Of a DNA stretch of 64,000 bases, positions 49,561-60,214 are shown piece after piece. Position numbers and translations under genes: made by a program. This DNA is from Hybos culiciformis (Eukaryota; Arthropoda; Insecta; Diptera; Hybotidae), in contig OZ023273.1 of the NCBI GenBank assembly GCA_964007475.1, positions 37,688,411-37,752,410 on the forward strand. Direction: 5' to 3'. Below the pieces are notes generated by a model. It saw nothing but the letters and a program-made list of their open reading frames with translations, did no database searches and was not told the DNA's origin. Each line of letters starts with the position of its first letter. The stretch's first letter is position 1.

Positions 49561-52500
49561 TTCTAATATAATAAAAGAAACAACATATTTGCCATAATTT
49601 TAAAACAAAAAATAATGCATTTAAATGTTCTCTTATATATATTTGTACGCCTTGTAAAGTTATTTGCAAAAATATTCGAAAAAAAAATCATAAATTTAAG
49701 ATCGAGGTCTTTCAAATTATATATCTGTATGAATTTGATATATCTTTCGAAATTTTCATGTAATTTTCTTAAACTTTTCCTTTCTATTTTTTTTTTTGCT
49801 TAATAAACGTCAAACTCAAATGACGATAAACAATTTATGTTTATGCGAAGATTAAAAACTTTGTTAACGGTTTAATATAGTACGATGTAAAAATGAAAAA
49901 TGGTACTCAACTTCGTTATATATATTTTACCAGATTTTACAACAAACATCAACAAAGTATGTTATTTAATAAAAGCCCGCTGTATGGTATTTCCATTATA
50001 CTTATTAGTCAATTTCTTTGTCGTCATATAACTTTAATACTAAAATTTTCAGTCCATTTGTCTTATCTATTGTAATGTTTTTGATATTAAATTGTCAAAA
50101 ATAATATTACGATTATTATAAATAGAAATGTGTCTTTATTAATATTATTCTTTTAAATTAACAAAAAAAATCATATAAAACTTCCGGATTATAATAAGAA
50201 AAACAATAAACACCTACGTAAAACATTAGTAACAGAAAAACCACGAAATTTATATATTTTGTTTTTAATATAAAAAAAATAATTTAAATATACAATAAAA
50301 ATATAAATTTCTTATAAAAAATAAATTTTTTTTTTATATTTTTCTACTTTCAACTTTATTCATTCGTTAGAAAATACGTTAACACTTTTTACATAAATTT
50401 TTGATAGTGGACCGAGCGATATAAAAAATTAGAAATTTTTTAGTATTTTTTTTTTTTCTTTACTAATTTCGGATGCATCCTGAATAACGCAAATAAAAAA
50501 TAGTCTTTTAGATTCCAGCACACTCGACTCGATCTATTTGCTATATGATTAAAGAATTTAATATAATACTTGGTGATTAATCAATTCTTACTAAAAAACA
50601 ACAATAAAGTTGAAATTGGTAATGTCACCGTTTGCCATCTCTTCGTTCTATTATTTTGACATATTATATAACTCATAATTAAACAATATTAACAAATTAT
50701 TAACATTATATACATACATAGATATAATTTTCTTTTTAACCTTGCATTACAAACTTATAATATTTTTTTTTGAATACCCAAAATTATAATTGCATTAACA
50801 GTAACAAAACAAAGATGCATCCAGGTGATACTGACACCTTTTTTGTGCTTAAATTACACATTCATTAATTAATAAACAATAATTTATGAAAGATACAACA
50901 AAAACAATAAAAGTCGAACAACAAAAAAAATCTTTAAGAGAAAACGTGTTGGCGTTTTTCGATTAAATCGGTTGATTACAACTTTTTTTCTTTTTTTTAA
51001 CTTAACTTCTTTTTTTTTTTGGTTACGAAAAAAATTAAACTAAATGCGTAGGCCAAATAGACAAAAAAAAAATAATTATGTTACGCTCGCGCGCGACAAC
51101 TTTTTTTTTGTGTTGCTGCAACAATCACTTTTTTTTTATCAGCTTAGATAGTATAGTATTTCATTAAAAAAAAATAAATAAAATTAAATTTATTAATGAA
51201 TTACTTAAAAAAACTTGAATGAAAATCTATTTCATTCATAAAATTTTGTGTAACTATAATAAAAAATACAAAAAAATATCAAATTTTTTATATAATATAT
51301 TCACGATCATAAGACATACAACATTGTATTGATTCATAACTCTAGTTTTTTGAATTATCTTCACTTTATAAGTGACTTATTTTATTTAATCAATTATTTA
51401 TTGATCTCATTTTTATCATCAAAAAAGCTGTAACGTAATCCGATTTTTAACCGATGCTAATATGTCCCTAAATTTTAAAATTTTCAGTCGAAGTTAATTA
51501 TTAATAATTAAAAATCCGGAATTAAGTTTATCTTATAAATAAAATGACAACAGTGGCTTTGATATAAACAAAATAATAAAATAAAAGAAATCCAATTAAG
51601 GACTTTAATTTAGGAAACTTTCATATAATCAGATCAATTTAATTTTTTGAAAAAAATCTGATATACTAAGGATATTATGAATTTATTAATTTCTAGAAAA
51701 ATTATTTTTTTTTAATTAATGCAATTCAAATGATTATGATGGCTCTAATTTAAACACTAATAAATTTTTAAGTTTCAAAACTAAGAAATAGATAAATCTT
51801 AAAGTTTACTTTTTATATGTTTTCATAGAATATAATTTAAATAATTTATAAAATATTAATTTATATAACTGTCTGCTGAGTTTAATAAGTTTTTTTTAAT
51901 GAAATTATGTAAAACACATAACTATTCAGTAGTTAATATTGGCATAGAAACACTTAAAGTTTTCAAGAGAGGTGCATGCGAAAGAAATATAAAAAATTAT
52001 ATTTTATGAATGAATTTTAAGAACTTTCAATTTATATATTGTGCAGTATACACTTTAAAAAATATGTTTAATGTTTTAAACGAAAGCTCTATCTTTTTTC
52101 GTGTTGTGCAGGTATCATACAAGTTAAAAAACAAATATTATTTCAAAATCTTCATTAGTTATGAGAATAATTAAATTTTCGAAATTATGTTATATGTTTA
52201 TCTGATTACGAAATCATAATAATATCTTTTTAAATATAAAAAAAATATATAATTTTGTTTCTCATACAAACGTTTGAATTTGAATTAACAAAAACTATAA
52301 TTTTTTTTTATGTGCAGTACTAGTATTAAAATTCATTTCATTCATAAAATTTTTAAGAGCTCCAAAAACTTTGTAGTTTTTGTTATTTCAATGTTAATAC
52401 AATTTATATGAGCATTAAAAATTTATCTAACAACACTTGGTGTTTTTAAGCCTACGTATTTAAAAATAAAAAACTTTATAACAAAAACTTGCAATATGTG

Positions 52501-53857
52501 TACATATGTAAATGGAGGCCTTAATTTTATATTAAGCATAGATATATTTTATGATAAATACATACAATATTATTATAATGTTAATGTATAAAAAAATATT
52601 TAATCTGAAAGTCCTACGCGAAAACCACTTTTATTAGTAAGAAAAACTGGCGTATGCCGTTTAAGTGTATTCCCTGTTTTTAGTAAAAATATGGCAATGC
52701 GCTCAATGAAGAAAATGTTATAAATGTAAATTGAATACAAGTACAAGTACCTAACTCTTTATAAAACATATTATATTTTTAGACGTCTGAAAAAAGGAAA
52801 AATAAATTAGTATGTATATAATATATCTATGACTTACTATTTATATAATAAGTCAGATGAGTAATGTTGTGATTGTGTATACCGTTAATAAAAAATTTAC
52901 AAAATCTATATGCAGATAATTTTTGGCAGTTAAAGTATCAAAAATAACATGTTAGTTCAAATGGCTACAAATTTGAGACGCAAAAGAATATACGAAAATT
53001 ATGCAATTTCATAAAAATAATTTTAATTTAAAATTCTATAATTATTTGTGTATAAATCATTTTTTATTACAATCAAATAAATCAAATTAAATTTTAATAG
53101 AAAATTGTGCATATAGAAATAGCGAAATATATATTCACACATTGTAAAATTTATAACACTTTTAAGCTTCAACTTCAGGTCTTAAGTATTTGAATTTTTT
53201 TTTTTTACATAAGAACGTACTTAAAAAATAATAGCGGATTTTTATTTTGTATATAAGTAACCAAAGCTAACAAATAAGATTATATTTTGTTACATGAAGC
53301 TGTAATAAATAAAGTGATCATTTGGGCTCTTGGTTTGACAGCTCAAAAATTATTTTAATCTTATTTTAGGCAAAGTTTTTCTTTGGAATCAAAGAATAAA
53401 TTTCCAAATACAAATTGTCTAAGTACAGTTTGATTTTTAATTGGTTTTTTTACTTACTTTTTCGACTTAAGAAACTTTAATTATAATCCTTTTAAATTAT
53501 AAATCTATGGTTATTATATTAGTTTATTTAATTTTGCATAAATTCTTCTTTGAAATTCTTTGAAATTCTACTGAGTTGGACTCTATAATTTTGAAAACTT
53601 ATTTTTGGATGCATTGCAATTGTGCTAACGAGTTTATTTTTTTTTTTCGTATAATTGTTTTTTTTTTTGTTTTTTACTATAATTGTCAAAATTTGATTAC
53701 TGAAAAGACTCAAATATCTGCTTAGTGTAAATAAAAGATATTGTTGCCCAGAAATATTTCTTACTTGTTAATTTTATTAATTTTAAATTAGCTCATAAAA
53801 TATTGAACATAGAATTCTGTTTTTGCACTTTTTAAAGTAACTTTATAAAAAAAAAAA

Positions 53858-53897
53858 TAATAATAATAATAATAGGTAATAATAATAATAATAATAA
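53858..53897. repeat. (AAT)n microsatellite, interrupted
   Basis: About thirteen AAT/TAA units are broken once by GG. It is probably polymorphic in length. Confidence 0.85.
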
Positions 53898-54558
53898 AGA
53901 TTATAGCAAATAATGCCAAAATGCATTTTCAAAGATGTGGGCGATCAAATAAAATTTTTTCTTTAAAATTCTTTTGTTATATTATGTATGTTTTATGCAA
54001 AAACATATTAACATTTATTTATTTATATAAATTTTTTACTCATTTATCTTTTATAGCCGATTTCTTATAGTGTAAATTGAAAACATAAAATTATTAGAAA
54101 TATGGAAAAATGTGTATATGTAATATAAAAAAAATGAGAAAAAAAAAACAAAATTATCGATAAATTTTAAAAATGTTGAAAAAAAATTATCTTACGAAGA
54201 TTTGATTTAGTTTGAGACAATCACAATATATATTATTGCTATTTTTTTTTTCTACCAAAGAAAAAGAATATATTTATACCTTAACATTTTAAAACTGTCA
54301 ATGTTTTTTATAACAATCTTCCAATTTGTCGAATTTGTCGAATTTATCTAATCAAAAAATAAAAATAAAAAACCAATTAATAAGCGTAATAAAGTTAGTG
54401 GGAAGAAAATGATGAAACAAAGGATATTGGAAAAATTTTTTTTTTTTTTTTATCTAAATTTGAAATACATATTTCGAATAACATTTCGTTTTTCTTAGTA
54501 AAATATATCTATTTAAATTTTATACCTTTTAATGATATATTAAAAGAATATTTTAAAC

Positions 54559-54967
54559 CAGGTGTCGGCACTCTTTTCGAGTGGTGGGCAAGAATTAATT
54601 TTCTGAATAAGAGCGTGGGCCATTTGATTCTAACATTTGATTTTATATTTTTAACTTCCATAAAGCTAGGCTAGAATGAAATGTTCTTAGCTCCGATGGC
54701 TCCAAAAGTTGATTTCAAAACAACATTATAGTCTATTCACTGTATTTTTAAATAACTTAGAACATCTTCAATTTTAATTGTAATGCTGCGCTGTTGAAAC
54801 GAAAATTCTGGTTTCAAATGTGAACTGAAATTCTTGTTCTGGCAGTTTTGTTTTATTAACAATATTTTAAAATTTTTTTAATCCATTTATAAAAAAAACT
54901 CAACGGGTCGCATTTAACAAACGAATGGACCGAATGCGGTCCATGGTCCGATTGTTGTCATTGGCTG
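54559..54967. mobile_element. hAT-type MITE with 8-base target duplication
   Basis: The left end CAGGTGTCGGCACTCTTTTC followed by GAGTGGTGGGCAAG matches the familiar left end of non-autonomous hAT elements (CAG, GGTCGGCA, GTGGCGGGCC). The right end, read inward, is CAGCCAATGACAACAATCGG with downstream GGACCGCATTCGGTCC and TGCGACCCGTTGAG, again the hAT pattern of GCGGCCC-like words. The flanks are TTTTAAAC (54551-54558) and ATTTAAAC (54968-54975), an 8-base duplication with one mismatch. That is the known hAT length. At 409 bases with no coding sequence and several decayed tip bases, it is an old non-autonomous copy. Confidence 0.85.
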
Positions 54968-57900
54968 ATTTAAACATTGTTCTTAGTATCTGGGAACTAA
55001 AACGTTTTACAAACATTTGATTTTAAAGAATAACAATTATTGAATGAAATGAAGCAATAATGTCAGACATAATTGATTCATTCACAGTTCTTCCGAAATG
55101 TTAACTACATTATTCAAAAACAAATAATAAATTTAATTTAAAATAGCAACTGTATCCTGGTACATTTTTAAACAAATAAGTCCCAATTATGCATTATTGC
55201 CAAAGTACGCAAATAAATTAATTTTATTCGAAAATGATTAAAATTCCATTTGCTGGGTAAAAAATTTACCAATTGTTTGATTCTTTGCTTAATAAATGTT
55301 AAGTTACACAACCAAGAAAATAAATTTAAAATTTTTATTTTTATTGAAATATTAAAATCTTTTCATAAATGTTAAATAAAATAAGTATTTAAATTAGTTA
55401 ATAATTTTAAAGTTAATTTTTTATGTAATCCAATGAGTCTCTAAACTACTTTAGTTTAGTGGTTTTAAAATTTTTTTTATTATTATGTATTATATTATAA
55501 TTCTATAATATATAAATACCTTTATGTGGAAATTTTTCAGCAGAAATGTGATATTCGCGCGGCTCATGCATTTCATTAATTGATTATGGAATATTTCGAA
55601 GTTACGTTTAAGTGAGTTGTTTTCCATTAAAAATAATCCTGAGCAAGAATTATTCGAATTTGACTATTATAAGAATTTTAATATGAAAATTTAGAAAGGT
55701 TTTGTAGTCAATAATTGGTGGTACAGAATATTTATGTACAAAGTTGAGACAAATTTCGCTGAAGTCTCATTAATATAATTGGTCCCAGGTTACAAGCTAT
55801 TGTTGTTTTCTTTTCATAAAAATGTGAATTTGAAGTTATAAAAAATAAATTATTAAATATCTTTTTTAAAGTTATGTTGACTTTATTATATCTGTTTTTC
55901 CTTTTAATTATCGATGAATTTTGTAATGGTATCTAGGTAAATAATTAAAAGATATTTGATAGCTTAGGTAGAATTCAGATAAATATAGTGGGTGATGAAA
56001 ACTAGCGAAATAGAAATTATATGTTTTATTTATATTTATATCATCATAGACAACAAATTAAACGATTGTTTATTTTTTTCTAGCCAATTAAAATAAGATT
56101 CGCTATGTAAGCAAAATTTAATAAACATTTTTCCACATACATTTATTTTCTACATTGTTTCATAAAATAAATTAATAAAAAAGACAAAAAAAAAATGCAA
56201 TATTTAGATCATTAAAAATATAATTATCTACTTCACAAAGTTATCAAAAATTAAATTGAATTTTTTTTTATTTTTTGATATACATAAAAATTTCAAATCA
56301 TAATCTATAATGAAACATAAAATATTGAGAGGTGGGAAAAACTATGATATTCTTACCTGAGTTTATTCAAATTTTATTACTTTAAATTTATCATGTTGAT
56401 AAAAAAAAAAAAAAATGGTTCGTACCAAAGCCTAGTTGAAACAAAGAGAATCGGTATTACATAATACGTATATATTTGGTTTTTTTTTTGGCAATCAATA
56501 CTTCAATTGACACAAATTTTTTAATTTAACCAATAAAAAACAACAAAAAAAAAAGCCTAAAAGTTTACTTCCCATAATTTGCATTTAGTTGAAGAATAAC
56601 AACTGCAATATTTTGTATGCATAATAAATTGTCAGTGAAATGTACACAAAGCATTCCTAGGTTACAATAATTTTTTTATTTTTTTTTTATTTTTCATTAC
56701 TACTCTTGACTTTTTATTTGCTTTCTTGTTATCTTATTGAAATGTATTTTGCTAACTTTTCGATTTTTTTTTGTATAAAAGTATATCATATTCTGCTAGA
56801 TTTGTGATGATGAAGAGTGCTAGTCGAAACTTTAAGCAACATAATTGAAGCTTACATTATGGAATTAGAAATTGATTTATCCAAAAAAAAATAAAATAAA
56901 AACTGTATAGTTATTATTCAAGTAATAATAAAGTTTTGGAGACGAATAATATATTCGAATGCGAGTGTAACGTACTTCTATGTACAGCAACTATGTGATC
57001 TTATAGAACTAAAGCGAAAATGGATTATTATAAATTGATGTTTTTTTTTAATTAAATTCATTTTATTCATAAACTTTTATCAATTACAAAGAATTTAAAA
57101 ATTTTGTGGTTTTTTGTCATATCAGATATTTTTCTACGTTCAAATCATTTAAAATTACCTAATGTTGAAAAATATTAAATTGTTTCAAATTACTTCAACT
57201 TCAACTCCAAACTTTTCTTAGTTATTTTTGATTTGTTTTTGTAAATAATGAAAAATAATAATTTGATGATTTATTCAAAAATTAAAAAAAAAAGAAAAGT
57301 AAGTCTATGCAGAGATTCATAAAGGTTTTGTATGAACAGAATGTTCCAAATAAGTTTTGTTTATATCATATTATATTAGTAATAAAATAAAAACCATATT
57401 TTCGCAGCTTAGAACAATAATATCTGTTAAAAAAAAAGAAGTCAGCCTATTAATTTAGACTTAAAAAAAAATACGCATTAACCTTCATTGAAGGAAGCAA
57501 GTATAAATTATTAATTAACCATGGATCGTTATGTAAACGTGTCGGTACACTATGCAGTCGATAAAATATTGATTTTAATTTTCTTAAAAGACAATAAATC
57601 AATTGAAAATAATTCAATCTTGTTGGAGATTTTTTTTTTATTTTCGCAAAGATGATTTTCATTTTATTTACATTTGATTTTTTTTTTTAGTTTTTATTTT
57701 TATTTTATTTTCATTATTTTTATTTTTGCCTTCATTTTGCTCTTGTTATTTCACGGTACATAATAATTTTTATATATATGTATATATATATATAATATAT
57801 GTATTTATTTTTTAATTTTAATATTATTTTTATGGTCATAAGTTAAATAATTTATTTTTTCAACTTGTCGGTCTCGTGCAAATAAATATTATTATTTTTG

Positions 57901-58003
57901 TTTTACTTTTTTTTTCGAACATAAAATTTTTTTTTTTAAGACATTTCATGTCTTCGTCTTTGGTGATCATGTCTTTTAAAAAGTAAATTGGTTTCCCTTA
58001 AAA

Positions 58004-58023
58004 ATAATAATAATAATAATAAT
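58004..58023. repeat. (AAT)n microsatellite
   Basis: Six to seven AAT units are in tandem, followed by two GAAAAT units. Simple sequence repeat. Confidence 0.8.
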
Positions 58024-58588
58024 GAAAATGAAAATATTCTGATTTTAATTTAAATTTATTCAGTCTCTAAATAAATTTAACAAAAATAAATTTTAATTTA
58101 AAATTCTAGATATTATATTTATTTTTTTTTTGGTAAAATTGAAAGCAGACTGCTATTTAGATTTTAGATTTTTATCTTTTAGTCATCAATAGATATTTGT
58201 TTTAATATTCCTAAATAATTATTTCTATTGATAAGCATTATAAATTCAATAAGAATTATAAATTCAATACTTTTGCTGATATTTGAAAAAATATACAATA
58301 AATAATTATAAAAATCATAATTTAATTAACTCAAGGGTCTTAATTCTTAAAAATTGACTTTTGACAAATATATGATAGATCAGTGTTTGAAAATGACCAT
58401 CCTTAAATAAGAAATTATTTGTAGCAAACTTCTTTCCCCTCATTTAAATTATAGCAAATAAAATTTTATAATTGCCAATTTTCCGAAACATAAATTTTAT
58501 CTCAAAATATTTATAACTTCATTAACGCCAACGCTCTAAAAATAATTAAAAAGCATAAAAAACACATTATCTCAATATTTATTCAAAA

Positions 58589-58609
58589 ATAATAATAATA
58601 ATAATAATA
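58589..58609. repeat. (AAT)n microsatellite
   Basis: Seven AAT units are in tandem. Simple sequence repeat. Confidence 0.8.
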
Positions 58610-58969
58610 TTTCAGTGACATTTTCGAAAAAATATATCTTTTTTCACCTTATTTTCACCCTCATATTGCTCGCAATAAATAAACAAATTTTTCATGCTTA
58701 GCATCTCAATCAAAGGTATATCAAATTAGATTTAAAAGGACAAATAATGTAAATTAAGTCTACTTCATTAAGATGCATATTATATACTGTATATTCATAT
58801 ATGTTATATTTATTTTACATAAAACTATATTTTAAAGTATTGGTACGTCATACTCATAATTATAAAAAAAATAATTTAAAAAAATGCCAAAAAATTTAAA
58901 TTCCAATAACAAAAATACCAAAAATTCTTTAAAAAAAACCCGAAACTAAAACAAAAGCCGTTCACGTAT

Positions 58970-59290
58970 CACAACTCTATGATACAGAGGTTAAATGAAT
59001 GTACGACCTCATCGGATGGCTCCATGAAGCTAATAAAGTTGGTTCCAGTGAACTAGTTTTTAAACTTGAATTAATGGATCTCAGTTTATTTTTAGCTTGT
59101 TTTGAAAAAAAAAAACGAAAAAACGGAATCTATATATTTTCAAACTAAAATGCGTATGTTTTGGCATTTAAAGACTTAGTTGATTCATTTTATAAGCATT
59201 TTAGTGGTGGACGGACATACGGTCGGACGGACGAACATTTAATGAAAACATATAGTTAGTCTCTTAATTAATTTTTAGTTTCGGTTATAA
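58970..59290. repeat. GACGGAC-type dispersed repeat, copy 3, with upstream sequence
   Basis: The core at 59205-59235 reads GGTGGACGGACATACGGTCG then GACGGACGAAC, followed by ATTTAATGAAAACATATAGT. It matches copies at 46758 and 23281. The 200 bases upstream are more complex than the background (ACGACCTCATCGGATGGCTC and similar) and may belong to the same repeat. The foldback element at 59300 is inserted just past it. Confidence 0.5.
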
Positions 59291-59583
59291 GTTCATTGTG
59301 GCACTCCGAAATAATTTATACGGACATAATTTATACGAGAAAAACGACATTGTTCATACGATAAATAATGTCGTTTGAAAGCGACATTATTTATACAAAA
59401 AAAAAACGACATTATTCATACGATAAATTATGTCGTGTTTTTTTTGTATAAATAATGTCGCTTTTAAAACGACATTATTTATCGTATGAACAATGTCGTT
59501 TTTTTATCGTATGAATAATGTCGTTTTTAAAACGACACTATTTATCGTATGTGAGTAAAAAAGATAAAATATTTGTGTGGTAG

Positions 59584-59683
59584 ACACACGGGAAGGGGGG
59601 GCAGCAGGGCGGCGGGCGGGTGGTTGGTCAGTGGGATTTGCGGTCAGTGGGCCCGCCGCCCTGCTGCCCCCCTTCCCGTGTGT
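59584..59683. repeat. G+C-rich palindrome 1 in the foldback core
   Basis: ACACACGGGAAGGGGGGGCA and the following GCAGGGCGGCGGGC on the left are matched by their complement ending CCCGTGTGT at 59683. The stem is about 33 base pairs around a loop of about 33 bases containing TCAGTGGGATTTGCGG. It is almost pure G and C in a region otherwise about 80% A+T. The open frames seen here arise only from the lack of A/T-rich stop codons and are not genes. Confidence 0.9.
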
Positions 59684-59712
59684 ACCTCACAATATCTCCG
59701 ATAAAATTTTAT

Positions 59713-59845
59713 GTTCTATGCAAAAGAGGAAGGGGGGCAGCAGGGCGGCGGGCGGGAGGGCGGTTGGCTGGCGCCGCAAATCCCACTGACCAACCGCCCT
59801 CCCGCCCGCCGCCCTGCTGCCCCCCCTTCCCCTTTTGCTTAGAAC
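59713..59845. repeat. G+C-rich palindrome 2 in the foldback core
   Basis: GTTCT followed by CAAAAGAGGAAGGGG, then GGCAGCAGGGCGGCGGGCGG, is matched by the complement ending CTTTTGCTTAGAAC at 59845, a stem of about 57 base pairs. It shares the GGCAGCAGGGCGGCGGGCGG core with palindrome 1. Its interior (CGCAAATCCCACTGACCAAC) is the reverse complement of the loop of palindrome 1. The two palindromes are therefore related and could pair with each other. Confidence 0.9.
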
Positions 59846-60214
59846 ACAATATTCGCAGTTATGTCAGTTCACCTACATTTTGTACGGCCAACATTCTTCG
59901 TTTTTACTCACATACGATAAATAGTGTCGTTTTAAAAATGACATTATTCATACGATCAAAAAACGACTTTATTCATGTAGAAATAATGTCGTTTAGAAGC
60001 GACATTATTTATACGAAAAAAAAACGACTTTATTCATATGATAAATAATGTCGTTTTAAAAGCGACATTATTTATACGAAAAAAAAAACGACTTTATTCA
60101 TTTATAAATTATGACGTGCCTGAAAGCGACATAATGCATTTGTATGGTAGGAATAATGTCGTTTTTTCGTATAAATTATGTCCGTATAAATTATTTCGGG
60201 ACCCCGTTCATTGT

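Larger units (their letters stand above)
42229..54550. other. Long AT-rich non-coding region
   Basis: No gene can be supported across these 12 kb. Frames are short and low in complexity. Isolated features include a GAAAA pentamer run near 43685-43702, a dispersed repeat copy at 46758-46810, an AAT run near 47576-47598, a CCACCTACAGGTGG palindrome at 49526-49539 within a well-structured patch (49500-49560), G+C-rich words at 51085-51100 (GCTCGCGCGCGAC), and an AAT microsatellite at 53858-53897. It could be intron of the central gene or intergenic DNA. Confidence 0.5.
54976..58969. other. AT-rich non-coding region
   Basis: No gene can be supported. The sequence is homopolymer-rich with TA-rich microsatellite-like runs near 57772-57800 and AAT runs near 58004-58023 and 58589-58609. 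Confidence 0.6.
59300..60205. mobile_element. Foldback element with long repeat-built arms and 9-base duplication
   Basis: GTTCATTGT occurs at 59291-59299 and again at 60206-60214, a perfect 9-base target duplication. The tips are GGCACTCCGAAATAATTT on the left and, read inward, GGGGTCCCGAAATAATTT on the right, continuing TATACGGACATAATTTATACGA on both. The arms (about 59300-59560 and 59905-60205) are inverted overall. Each is built of alternating direct and inverted copies of an AATGTCG/CGACATT unit joined to a CGTATAAA or CGTATGAA unit. Two G+C-rich palindromes fill the centre. No transposase is present. A 9-base duplication with G-rich tips fits Mutator-like elements, which is inference. 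Confidence 0.9.

Noticed and set aside
59577..60048. Overlapping plus-strand frames of 70 and 142 residues rich in Gly, Ala, Arg and Pro.
   Set aside because: They lie across the G+C palindromes and AATGTCG repeats of a foldback element. The lack of stops is explained by local base composition and the periodic repeat, not by coding.
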